Of a stretch of DNA of 64,000 nucleotides, positions 1 through 10,711 are shown one piece after another. Each line of letters begins with the position of its first letter. The first letter of the stretch is position 1. The position numbers and the translations under genes are program-made. The DNA lies in NCBI GenBank assembly GCA_021234535.1, contig CM037830.1, forward strand, positions 13,571,116 through 13,635,115, read 5' to 3'. The notes under the pieces are model-generated. The model saw only the letters and a program-made list of their open reading frames with translations. It was not told the origin of the DNA and did not search any database. Origin of the DNA: Stichopus chloronotus. Taxonomy: Eukaryota; Echinodermata; Holothuroidea; Aspidochirotida; Stichopodidae.

Positions 1-440
1 TCCGAGTCAACCGATGGTGGCCCTCCGCTTATAGATAGTCCCTCTGGAAATCAGTCCCTCCCAATACGTTCGTCGTTCCTTAACCTTTATGTTAGATTAA
101 CAATGCAGGTGTCAAAAAAGTCAATTTTGCATCATGAGTGGGCAAGAAGGGCAAAAATGATCCCTTTTAGGCAAAGAGGAGGGGGCGGCCCGTCACCTTT
201 TGGCGTCTCCTCCAGGACGGCGGTCAAGAATATAGGCGATGAGTCGATTTTGTCCCCCCACAAAAAAAAAAACACCTTGTAACACCCCTGGACTATGCTA
301 TGAAAACTATAAAAGAGTGGCAAATTGAAGTTATGGACGTGTAATAACAAACCATTAGGTAGGTCGACATGTTTATTTCCTTACAATACTTATAAAGTAA
401 AATAAACAAGGGCAGCAAAGTCTCTGTGGTTGAATGTGAA
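1..440. other. Unassigned left flank
   Basis: No gene or named repeat is recognisable here. There is a short poly-A run near 256-270 on the + strand. The segment ends where the first unit of the ~1.09 kb tandem array begins. A stretch near 30-50 (cgcttatagatagtc) loosely resembles a stretch near 15875, so part of this flank may belong to a dispersed repeat. Confidence 0.5.
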
Positions 441-706
441 AAAGGCCACCTTTACTGTGTGCTACTATTGTTCGACATGTCCATTCATTCGGCCACCCTT
501 TAACAATCAGTTCACCATGAAACGAGAACAATAGCCACATATTGTTAGTGCCTTGTGACTCCTCCCCCCCCCCCCCTTCTTTAAAAGCTTTATATGTACG
601 GTCAATTATAAATAAAAAACTTTCAAAGAAAAACAACTAATGAATATTCATTAGAAACTGTTTCTCCTCTCCAAACAAATGTTTCATTTTAAAGATAGAT
701 GAATTC

Positions 707-770
707 GGTCTCAATAAAAACAGAAGCCTCGGAGACTTACGTCTCCGAGGCTTCTGTTTTTATTGAGACC
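707..770. repeat. 64-nt palindrome, unit 1
   Basis: Two perfectly complementary 30-base arms, beginning GGTCTCAATAAAAACAG and ending CTGTTTTTATTGAGACC, flank a 4-base TTAC loop at 737-740. As single-stranded DNA or RNA this would form a very stable hairpin. The arm looks like a terminal inverted repeat with its two ends abutting. Confidence 0.95.
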
Positions 771-1800
771 TTTCCTATCAAATGATGATTACATGAAATA
801 TAGAAACGGTTTCATCGTATAATGGGAAACTTTCCATTTTAAAAACACAACTTGGAGCCATGAAAAAATTCCTTCGTTTAAGGGGGTGGGGTTTAGTCGT
901 CTTGATCATGTCAACTAAGAAAACGTTTAAGAAAACGTATCAAGTTGCGATATTCACGTTGTAAAATATTTTGTGTCAGCACTTGCCTGCAATAACCTCT
1001 TTTGCCCTGATTTGGGAATTTATAGAAGGACATTATTAGAAAAACAAATGGTAAATAAGGAAACCAAACTATTGACCTCTTGCAACTAAAGTGAAGACTT
1101 CATGGTCAGAGTATGGTAACTTGGAAGTGACATAAAAGTCACCTCCTTTCAGCTATATCGTGAGTTCTGGTGATTGCAATTCCTACCAGTGGTTAAAACT
1201 TAAATGTGGATTTACAAATCACGTCTTTTAGAGATAGATGTGTTTGAATATGTTACAAATTTTGCAACAGCTAAGGGACTGGGTGGTTGAAGTACGCGAT
1301 CTGTACAACACACCTTACGTATTGAAAAGCTATCAAGTATAACTCTAGCGTCTTTCCTGTAGTGACTGCATGTGCTCGATGGTCGTTGAACTTTTGAGCT
1401 AGAGCGACTTTTCATAAAGCCTATTGTAGATGTCTTTTCTTTTGCTTCATTCAACACATAGAATTATTACTCGGATACATAAAGTTTAGAGAAGAGTATT
1501 TGTAGATTGCTCTCCTTCGAGTTAATTGTTCACAGAAAAGGCTACCTTTACTGTGTGCTACTATTGTTCGCCAGCGTCCATTCATTCGGCCACCCTTTAA
1601 CAATCAGTTCACCATGAAACGAGGACAATAGCCACATATTGTTAGTGCCTTGTGACTCCTCCCCCCCCCCTTCTTTAAAAGCTTTATATGTACGGTCAAT
1701 TATAAATAAAAAACTTTCAAAGAAAAACAACTAATGAATATTCATTAGAAACTGTTTCTCCTCTCCAAACAAATGTTTCATTTTAAAGATAGATGAATTC

Positions 1801-1864
1801 GGTCTCAATAAAAACAGAAGCCTCGGAGACTTACGTCTCCGAGGCTTCTGTTTTTATTGAGACC
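1801..1864. repeat. 64-nt palindrome, unit 2
   Basis: Same palindrome as at 707-770, with 30-base arms and a TTAC loop, 1094 bp downstream. It is base-identical, including the flanking GAATTC. Confidence 0.95.
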
Positions 1865-2895
1865 TTTCCTATCAAATGATGATTACATGAAATATAGAAA
1901 CGGTTTCATCGTATAATGGGAAACTTTCCATTTTAAAAACACAACTTGGAGCCATGAAAAAATTCCTTCGTTTAAGGGGGTGGGGTTTAGTCGTCTTGAT
2001 CATGTCAACTAAGAAAACGTTTAAGAAAACGTATCAAGTTGCGATATTCACGTTGTAAAATATTTTGTGTCAGCACTTGCCTGCAATAACCTCTTTTGCC
2101 CTGATTTGGGAATTTATAGAAGGACATTATTAGAAAAACAAATGGTAAATAAGGAAACCAAACTATTGACCTCTTGCAACTAAAGTGAAGACTTCATGGT
2201 CAGAGTATGGTAACTTGGAAGTGACATAAAAGTCACCTCCTTTCAGCTATATCGTGAGTTCTGGTGATTGCAATTCCTACCAGTGGTTAAAACTTAAATG
2301 TGGATTTACAAATCACGTCTTTTAGAGATAGATGTGTTTGAATATGTTACAAATTTTGCAACAGCTAAGGGACTGGGTGGTTGAAGTACGCGATCTGTAC
2401 AACACACCTTACGTATTGAAAAGCTATCAAGTATAACTCTAGCGTCTTTCCTGTAGTGACTGCATGTGCTCGATGGTCGTTGAACTTTTGAGCTAGAGCG
2501 ACTTTTCATAAAGCCTATTGTAGATGTCTTTTCTTTTGCTTCATTCAACACATAGAATTATTACTCAGATACATAAAGTTTAGAGAAGAGTATTTGTAGA
2601 TTGCTCTCCTTCGAGTTAATTGTTCACAGAAAAGGCTACCTTTACTGTGTGCTACTATTGTTCGCCAGCGTCCATTCATTCGGCCACCCTTTAACAATCA
2701 GTTCACCATGAAACGAGGACAATAGCCACATATTGTTAGTGCCTTGTGACTCCTCCCCCCCCCCCTTCTTTAAAAGCTTTATATGTACGGTCAATTATAA
2801 ATAAAAAACTTTCAAAGAAAAACAACTTATGAATATTCATTAGAAACTGCTTCTCCTCTCCAAACAAATGTTTCATTTTAGAGGTAGATGAATTC

Positions 2896-2959
2896 GGTGT
2901 CAATAAAAACAGAAGCCTCGGAGACTTACGTCTCCGAGGCTTCTGTTTTTATTGAGACC
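2896..2959. repeat. 64-nt palindrome, unit 3
   Basis: Same palindrome with one arm mismatch (GGTGTC on the left against GAGACC on the right). The other arm was not changed to match, so this is a decayed copy. Confidence 0.93.
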
Positions 2960-3030
2960 TTTCCTATCAAATGATGATTACATGAAATATAGAAACGGTT
3001 TCATCGTAGAATGGGAAACTTTCCATTTTA

Positions 3031-3056
3031 AGAAGCCTCGGAGACTTACGTCTCAA
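3031..3056. repeat. Scrambled palindrome remnant at array end
   Basis: The third unit stops after CCATTTTAA and continues directly into the inner left arm, the TTAC loop and GTCTC, then AAT. GTCTC occurs in both the inner and outer parts of the arm, so the junction looks like a recombination or slippage event at that shared pentamer. Confidence 0.75.
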
Positions 3057-6000
3057 TGTATGAAATGTAGCAAATTCCTGACATTTACCCCCCCCCCCCT
3101 CCCGTCTTCTCATATTCTTACTTTTTAATGAACTTTATAGATAGGTTATTTTTGAAACCCCCTCCAGGTTTCTACCAAAATGGTATTAATTCAAATGAGT
3201 AAGTCAGAAAAGATCGTACTAAACAACACAACTTTCACCTCTACCCCACCTCTAGTAAAAATCGCTTAACGACCCACTTGGAACAAAACATCTACTTTTT
3301 TCGCCAAGGTAAATCCAACATAAATCAGACATTTCAGCTCTCCGCTTATCAAATATTTTTTGGTTTGTTCCTACTGGTTTGTTCCTACATGTCGAAAAAA
3401 GCTTTTAATAAAGCGTTGCACACTGGTATTAGATACAAAATTCCCAGATTCAACCCACGATTTAACTAGACTCTTTTCTTTCTTTCTCCCCAAATTGGAA
3501 GTCCAAATTCACTGCAAATCTTATCCGAGTGATACCATTATTGCAGGCATCCCTTTACGTAACCTGAATATTCTCCAGGCTACAAACTGCAAATTCAGTC
3601 AGTATGCCGATAATAATTGTATACAACGCACCAAAAAAAAAAAACCACTAACCAAAATTTGCAATTTCTTACCTTGAAAGCTGGTGCATCATGTAACTGA
3701 CATCTCGAAATAGATTTTTCTTAATGTACTGTCTTTTTATACATAAGATAATTTTTTTATACACTCTTTCTCTCCTAAAGGTTTTAATATGACACCGTGC
3801 AGTTGTCTTCAAAGTATCATCTACAATGCTTTTATTAAAGCCTCTCCCAGTGCAGCTTTCCTTGGTGTCACTTTCGGAAACAAACTTTAACTTTAAACGT
3901 CAAAGCAATAAATCTGCCATTCCGTTGCTGGATTGGCACAACTGCACTATCTCCATTGCCTATGTTCCGTCCGATATCCTCGTCGAGATTGCCAAAAAAA
4001 AAAATCCGTCCAGTCCTTTACTGTAGAATTTCTCTTACCACTATAGCTGACGTCAATGAGTAAGTTCTAAATAGAATTCGTGGAGGTTGCAACCCATATC
4101 TGCTCGCTCGTAAACTCCCTGGTTACATTGGTAGGTCTTATAACCTACAATCCTGACAACGCGGTATACGATTTTTTCATTTCTTCAGAGACTTTGAGAT
4201 TTGAAACTTTACAAGGATAACAACGCGGTTGTTGGTAGTTGATCTGAACGCCAGTTGCGAAAAGACCAAGCCACTACAATGCATTTCCCAAAACATCCTA
4301 ATTATGCAGAAACTCCTCTTGCTTTAATCCGCATTCCTCTCTGGCTCACTTCCATTACCTTGCAAGTAAATTGTTGCAGCTTTTTTTTTAAGAATGCAGT
4401 GTGATTGTAGACATCCTCATTGTTGTCAATGGATAGCTTTTCCTTAAAAGAAGGGAAAAAAATGTCACCGTAGCTCATCCACACTCCCTTACAGGACCTT
4501 TCGTGAGGGTGATCAGAGGTGAACTTTATCATTATATATATGTATCTACCTGTATGTCCCCTGTTTCTAAAGTTCATCTGATATGCATCTAGAAAAGACC
4601 TCGCTTTATTCAAAATTTGCAGAATGAAACTCTGAGCAAAAATCCTTTGAAATTGTGCTAATATCTGTTACCGTTTTTGACATAGACTATTCTTTTTCAA
4701 AGTGTGATAAAAAATATGATGGTATTTCTCAGCATCTGTATTTCTTTATAGTGAACTTTGTCATATGTTACAAAGGTTTTATACTTTGAAAGTGATATCA
4801 CTATCATGTAAAGACGAAAACACATGCTACCATGACAAATCGAAACAAAAGACAGATAAAGAATATCCTTGAAATAAAACATAACATAAGACATATGATG
4901 CGAGTCCCTCTCTTGTCGTGTATTTGCATACTTAGCGAATGCTCATTTACGAAGCAGTTTATGCTCATTTACGAAGACAGGAATTCTGTGTCTGTAAAAT
5001 CGTCCAATGTTCTATAGATTTTACATTTTGACATTTGTGGCTATACAGACAAAACATTGTGTCCTTTTCCTTAAGGAGAACCGAGCACTTACAGCAACTA
5101 GTTCAGTCGGTTCAAATCGATTAACAGTTCAAATCTAACACCAGCTTCATCCCAGGCTGTCCGATATTGGAATCAATGCCACTGTTACTTTGGCCTTTCA
5201 CAGTTAAAAAGGAAACTCAGGAGACAATTGTACTGGCTGACATAGGTTCTTACCTTTATTTCTTCATTTTATCAAGCCATGCCGTAAATTACTGCAAAGA
5301 ACAAACAGAAACTCAACGGTCAATGTAGTAAAGCTTTCTGGCTGGTTAAATGTGATTCTGGCATAGCGCCACTATAGCAATAGCTACGGAAATGGAGTCT
5401 ACATATACATGACACTTTATCAAAGGTCGATGGTCATCAATACACATGTGCAGTGCTATGATTCCGGTTCTTCAACTCACTGCGATAGCTAAGGTACCTT
5501 GATTACAATGTGACAATTTCACTGTAGTAACGTAAACGCTACAACTGATATACGACACAAATGAAGCATAATCTACAATATGAAATCACGAACAAATGAT
5601 ATTCAGTCAAAATGGTAATGAAGGCCTACGCATTTTAGTACGCCACAAACTGAACATCGAAAACTCCGTGACAATTACCAGAAATGACTTGATAAGGGTA
5701 GGTTAGTAACGTTAGGTCAGTGATAAAGTCAATAAATGGCGCTTTTCAGAAACCACACAGAGATCACAGGATCGCTACAGCCGCAAGAAACTCATTAATT
5801 AGCACATCTCATAAGAATGGCTTGAGGAATGTCTCATTTCCCAAGCGTCTTACGAGAATGTCACGAAAATTTATTGGCGAGAATCTTGTGAGGATTTTTC
5901 ATAAGGGTAATATTTTCACTAGACCCGTACAAAAGATCTTGCTAGATTTGTTTGGAGAAGCAGATAAAAGTCCATAAAGTGCACGACACTAATTAAACAG

Positions 6001-6937
6001 AGCGCCACAATCAGATGGCGCGTGGCGTACGTAAATGCTTTTTGTTAAAATACAGTTCAGAACGCCGGAAAACGCACATCCCACGCATTGAGCTTCGAGA
6101 TGTTACAAGTTTAATTTTCTGTGATGTGATTCTTTCAGGATATATTTTTCTCATGTAACTTTTTATCAATAAACAGATACCCTCCTGCGATGATTATTAA
6201 AGTAGAATACTCTGAATGCATGGTTTAACAATGGCAAGTTCCAAGGTTAGTCGGCGAATGGGGAGAAATTACTCAGATATGTCAGGTAACCAGGGTTAGA
6301 TGCAATCTGGTGCAGTGTTGTGTATTTTTCGAAGTTGTGTGTTTTCCTCACAATTCCTGCTTTCCCTTAATCTAACAATAATACTTTACTTTGTGCTGAA
6401 CATTTTTTAACCTCTGCTACAATTTTTAATGTTACCATAACAAAGCGGGGTTTCTATTGCACCAATAACTATTGTTACTACGCATATGTCTGAAGTATAA
6501 TTTTAACAGAAGATAACGTGAAGTTGATGATCGGTGGCCTAGTATAGGGGAGAGGTTTATGGGACGGGGTACCAGCATTCCCTACGAGGAATTTGTAACT
6601 ATCAGGTGAAATAGTTTGCATCGTGTGAAATCAGAAAATGTGCCAGACGGTATCATGTAAATGTGCCATATATTGTGTGAGAGACAATGTATTATAATTT
6701 CTGAGAAACTCTACGACAAATTTGCTAAAGAACCAGCCATGCTGAACATTTCAAACACTGATCGATGTCAGCAGTAACTGCCTGTGTTTAATACAACGTA
6801 CAATGGTGAAGCTGAATTGGGTATCCAACACACACGCATGAGAGAAGTCAAAAGCAGTATCAAGCGAAAGATATGCTAAAAACAACAGTAAAGGAACGTC
6901 CCAATGACAAGCCGATTCCACCTTAAAGCCTGCCAGG
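3057..6937. other. Intergenic stretch without recognised gene
   Basis: No domain or splice-supported coding sequence is recognised. Present are a poly-C run (about 3089-3100), several A-runs and a small direct repeat at about 4941-4976 (CTCATTTACGAAG twice). Open frames near 3360-3677, 4302-4613 (minus) and 5720-5977 have no recognisable motif and are probably chance frames. Confidence 0.55.
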
Positions 6938-6962
6938 TATATATATATATATATATATATAT
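6938..6962. repeat. (TA)n microsatellite
   Basis: About 12 uninterrupted TA dinucleotides. Confidence 0.95.
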
Positions 6963-7096
6963 ACAATTTCACCAGTTTACTATGTATAAGAGTGATATAC
7001 TGTATCTTCATTACTGTGTTTATAGGAAAGTCCTTGCAAATTTTGCATTTCTATCAACTCGGATCCTATCAAATACAAATGATTATATATGACATT

Positions 7097-7500
7097 TCGG
7101 ACGAGGTCAAACAAAATGATGCCACCCATGGCCGGGGACGGTCACTGCACTACGTCACAAGTGATTACGTATTCATCATACGACATGGATTGAATTTTAT
7201 CGTTTTTTGTTCCATTTCTACCAGCTGGGGGCATATCAATTACAAATGAATACAAAATCGGGACTGTAAATTAGATCGGACCTTACCTAATCGGCGATGA
7301 AAGGAAAAAAAATCACGAATAATTATTTCAACAAAATAATTACAAATAACAAATCGGACGAGGTCAAACAAAATGGTGCCGTGCATAGCCAAGGGTGGTC
7401 GTGGCACCACTATGCCACATGTGATTACGTAATCAACATATGCATGGAGTGAATTTTATCGTTTTTAGATCGATTTATCAACTATGGGCCCATAAAATAA
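7097..7500. repeat. 257-bp imperfect tandem duplication
   Basis: The block starting TCGGACGAGGTCAAAC at 7097 recurs at 7354. In both copies it is followed by similar text, including GTGATTACGTA and GAATTTTATCGTTTTT. The two diverged copies lie immediately upstream of the LINE fragment. They could be remnants of a LINE 5' region, which often carries tandem repeats, or an unrelated duplication. Confidence 0.8.
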
Positions 7501-7524
7501 AAAAGAATACTACAGAATCATGCT

Positions 7525-8607
7525 TTGAAATTAGAACATCACACACGCAAATCGCGGATGGAATATAAACTTTTTTGGCCACAGATTGGTAGGATCGTTA
7601 CTGATTCTCTTAATTTTGGCTTTCAAAAAGCTTCCCTTTCTTGTGAGCAGTCCCGTGGCCTAATTACTCTTATACCAAAACCAAACAAAGATCTTACTTT
7701 TGCAAAAAATTTTCGTCCAATTTCTCTTTTAAACACTGATTATAAAATATATTCTAAGGTATTAGCAACTAGAGTTAAGAAAGTTCTTGAAGCAATTATT
7801 AGTCCTACTCAAACAGGATATATTAAAGGTCGCTTTATCGGTGAAAACATTCGCTGTATTTTAGATACTCTTGATTTTTGTAAAACAAACTCCATTCCTG
7901 GTCTGTTCCTTTTTATTGATTTTGAAAAAGCTTTTGACAGGCTCAATTGGGATTTCATTCAGCATACTTTGAAAAGTTTTAGGTTCAATGATGATTTATG
8001 CCAGTGGATTCGAACTCTGTACGCTGGTTCCTCCGCATCTGTTTGTAATAATGGTTTTACATCTCATTCTTTCAAAATCAACAGAGGAGTTAGACAGGGC
8101 TGCCCTTTGAGCCCTTATATTTTTATAATTTGCGTTGAAGTATTAGCGATGAAAGTAAATCAAAATGCAAGTATTAAAGGTATACTTGTTCTTAACGAGG
8201 AATTAAAGATACTTCAATATGCAGACGACACTGTATTATTCCTAGATGGTTCCCATGATTCACTTAGAGAGGTCGTTAAGCTTTTGAAGAATTTTGAGAT
8301 GGCATCAGGTCTAAAGATCAATTTCGACAAGTGCAATATTTTTCCCTTGGGTCCCCTGATTTCTCAAAAACCAGCTTTTCTTGATTTGTACTTATTTAAA
8401 TGGACAGATGGCCCAGTCACAGTTTTAGGAATCGTTATTGACAATGATCGTGATAGTCTTTTTCAGCTTAACTTCATGCCGAAGTTATCTCGACTTAAAA
8501 ATATCTTAAATTTATGGTCAAGTCGTGGCCTTACTCCTATAGGCAAAATTGTCTTGGTTAAATCCACGGCATTTCGCAATTTGTGTATCTGTTCCAGTGT
8601 CTACTAA
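7525..8607 (+). pseudogene. LINE reverse transcriptase domain (partial)
   Basis: This 360-codon open frame encodes most of a non-LTR reverse transcriptase. In order it shows the LITLIPKPNKD and FRPISLLNTDYKI blocks (residues ~47-75), QTGYIKGRFIGENIR (~95-110), LFLFIDFEKAFDRLNWDF (~128-145, the first catalytic Asp region), NRGVRQGCPLSPYIF (~187-200) and LQYADDTVLFLDG (~231-243, the YADD catalytic motif). The catalytic aspartates are present. The family protein would begin with an apurinic-like endonuclease, which is absent. The frame ends where the reading frame slips near 8570, and the homologous sequence continues in another frame. The copy is inactive. Confidence 0.93.
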
Positions 8608-9380
8608 TCCTCCAATTTATTTTGTTAAGCAACTGGAAAGTATCTTATTTAGATTCATTTGGTCTGGAAAACCAGACAAAATTAAGCGTACTACATTGAT
8701 AAGTTCTACTTCAGAAGGAGGTTTGAATGCAACATATATCAATAGTTAAATGGTTTGAACTGTACTTGGGTTAAGCGTTTCACCAATGCAGAAGCTTCTA
8801 TTTGGAAAATTTATTTCAATTATCACCTTAAAAAATACGGGGGTCAATTAATTTTTGATTGCAACTATATGCCATGTGATGTCAATACTCATAATTTATT
8901 TCTTAACGATGTTCTTCACGCTTGGTCTCTTTTTACCTTTAAAGACGTTAATGAAAATTTCCAAAGTCAAATTATTTGGAACAATCACTTCATTAAAGTA
9001 AATGGAAGTATTTATTATATAAAAAATGGATCAGTAAAGGAATTAAATGTATCAAGGACATTATGGATGCAAACAATCACTTTTTATCCTTTTCAGATTT
9101 CAGGGAGAAGTATCACATTAATTGTCCTTTTACTGTTTATTATGGTGTAATTAATGCCATTCCAAGAGGTTGGAGAAGACCATTTGATCAGTTTAACAAT
9201 AGTGACATGTAACCGTTGGAAAATATTCATAATATCACTAAGCTTTCAAGATTCATTTATAAGCAGCTTGTTTCGCAAATTGTTACAAAGCCAAAGACAG
9301 TACTTAAATGGAATGCTAATTTTAATTTAAAGGCTGTATTGCATCACCGTAAGCTATATTTTTACCTCTCGGATAGGAAA
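8549..9380 (+). pseudogene. LINE post-RT linker, frame-broken
   Basis: This continues the LINE coding sequence after the RT frame break, in several short frames. RFIWSGKPDKIKRTTLIS (around 8648-8706) matches the same block in the minus-strand LINE at 23225-23290, which shows it is family sequence. In-frame stops occur near 8749, 9150 and 9212. Open stretches at 8755-9150 and 9216-9390 belong to this linker and carry no separate function. Confidence 0.8.
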
Positions 9381-9392
9381 ATTCTCAACTGG

Positions 9393-9604
9393 TTCTAAGT
9401 TACAGTACTCTTAGATTGACAGCAAATTCAAAAGATGCAGTGCAGCTCGTATTACACAGCGCACACAGGGATCCATTGTTTTGATTACACATGTGGACTG
9501 TGGAGGAATGTAAGACAGGCTGAGGGAAGGACTAGAGGTAGGTGGTTGGGAGAATTGAAACTGTCTGGGGTGATGCATTATAGCCTTTAAGTGAAAACCA
9601 GTGG
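9393..9604 (+). mobile_element. 212-bp repeat inserted in the LINE
   Basis: This block interrupts the LINE coding sequence. Leaving it out brings the flanking LINE codons together, and a TGG lies on both sides. The same sequence family, about 65-75% similar by eye over ~190 bp, occurs in inverted orientation at 29690-29880 inside a GPKOW intron. Shared landmarks are GGGATCCATTGTTTTGA, ACACATGTGGA and GTGGTTGGGAGAATTGAAA. The ends (ACTGGTTCT and AAAACCAGT) are weakly inverted, so a small non-autonomous DNA element is plausible. A SINE is less likely because no RNA polymerase III boxes are obvious. Confidence 0.8.
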
Positions 9605-9619
9605 CAAGTGATTTGGAAT

Positions 9620-10095
9620 ATTCCATTTAGGTCTTTACGTGAAACGAAGATTACTTACTTTCAATATCGCTTTCTTCACCGTATTTTAGGTACTAATTAT
9701 TTCTTATTAAAAAGACAGATAATCCTCGTTGTAATTTGTGTGGTATAAAAGAGGAGACGATAGAGCATCTCTTCTGGGAGTGTAAAGTAAGTTCAAATTT
9801 TATTTTAGACGTTGAACAAAAGATTTTCAATAGGCAGTTTATTTTTTCAAAAAGAGATATTTTCTTTGGATATGAACTTTTACCGAAGCACCCTTTGAAT
9901 TTTCTCATTTTGCATATTAAATATTATATCTTTCAGAAGAACTCACAAAATGCTTCGTTAATTGTTAACGAGTTTTTGTATAAATTAAAATTTGCGTTAC
10001 AAGTTGAAAGTCACTTAAGTGGATACAATCGTGGGCCTTTTCTGTATAGCAAGCTTAAGTCGGTCTTCAATGAGTGCAAATTCTTATTTGAGTAG
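9620..10095 (+). pseudogene. LINE C-terminal zinc-knuckle region
   Basis: The LINE reading resumes after the insertion with YFQYRFLHRILGTN, followed by the cysteine/histidine signature CNLCG...EHLFWEC (about 9733-9786, zf-RVT type). A basic, aromatic tail then runs to the stop at 10093-10095. The matching blocks in the minus-strand copies (YFQFRFIHRILGTN at 22480-22530; CTFCGN near 21590) confirm the family. One frame change separates the HRILGTN block from the zinc-knuckle block near 9710. Confidence 0.85.
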
Positions 10096-10280
10096 AATAT
10101 GTTTCCTGTTATCATAGAAAATTTCCTTTTCTTTCACTGTAAAAAGTGATTTTTTTTTTCTGTTCATTCCATTCCGGTTATGCATGTTACTGTGAATTTC
10201 TCTGTTATCTGAGATGCAAGAAATTGTTGTTTTTGTTGTGAAATCAAGTTTTTGAAATAAATGATGGCACAAAAAAAAAA

Positions 10281-10711
10281 GGATGGAATACATAATCAAT
10301 TAATTTTAAAATATTACATTTAGCCTACACATCATATTCCGGACCAGGCCTACGTGTCGAGGTTCTGGGCCAAGATTACGTGTCTGGCATTAATTTATGT
10401 ACTTGTGGTGGAAACATATTCCTGTTTCCCAAAGACCTGTATCATTAATGACTTAACTTTGTCGTAATCTAATTTCACAATTAAATGCCGCTCCACCGAG
10501 TCTACTGGGAAGGGTATTTGCTATGTCTTCTGTATTTCCTTGCATGGGAAGCCGTCAATTCCACGTGAAGACGGAGAAACCACTGGCAAAAGTCTTTCGT
10601 ATCGTTTTCATTAAAAAAAATGGGGGGCGGGGTACGTTTTACAATCATTTAAAGGGTCGTCGATATCCCTCTGCATGGTAAATGTACTAAAGATTAAGAA
10701 TATGTAAGGAA
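10281..10711. other. Spacer between LINE and MITE
   Basis: I see no gene or named repeat. A poly-A followed by poly-G stretch is at about 10611-10632. Confidence 0.5.

Larger units (their letters stand above)
441..3055. repeat. Tandem array, ~1094-bp unit, 2.4 copies
   Basis: Two full units (about 439-1534 and 1535-2628) and a partial third (about 2629-3030) align almost base for base. Corresponding landmarks recur 1094-1096 bp apart: the palindrome starts at 707, 1801 and 2896, and the end of an 81-codon minus-strand open frame lies at 1457 and 2551. Differences are a few substitutions (for example around 474-480 versus 1570-1577) and the length of a poly-C run. The open frame is identical in both units, but units this similar carry no information about coding selection, and the peptide has no recognisable domain. 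The third unit breaks near 3031 and joins a scrambled piece of the palindrome. The near-identity suggests recent amplification, a young satellite, or possibly an assembly duplication. Confidence 0.93.
7525..10280 (+). mobile_element. 5'-truncated L1/Tx1-type LINE, decayed
   Basis: The element retains the reverse transcriptase, a thumb/linker region and a C-terminal zinc-knuckle-like region. It then has a 3' UTR with AATAAA at 10256-10261 and a ten-base A tail at 10271-10280. No endonuclease domain is found upstream, so it looks 5' truncated, as is usual for L1-like insertions. The coding sequence is broken by a frame change near 8570, stops near 8749 and 9210, and a 212-bp insertion at 9393-9604. 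Related fragments lie on the minus strand at 21250-23340. The assignment rests on the RT motifs and the C-terminal CNLCG...HLFWEC signature. The exact clade within L1/Tx1 is inference. Confidence 0.9.

Noticed and set aside
1212..1457. 81-codon minus-strand frame conserved between tandem units (also 2306-2551)
   Set aside because: The units are nearly identical throughout, so conservation carries no coding signal, and the peptide has no domain.
3360..3677. Frame containing FSQYADNN, reminiscent of a reverse transcriptase YADD box
   Set aside because: No other RT block lies in any frame nearby, and the second catalytic Asp is absent. A chance match is more likely.
4302..4613. 103-codon minus-strand frame
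   Set aside because: No recognisable domain, repeat or splice support.
5720..5977. 85-codon + strand frame
   Set aside because: No recognisable motif. The length is within expectation for chance frames in 64 kb.
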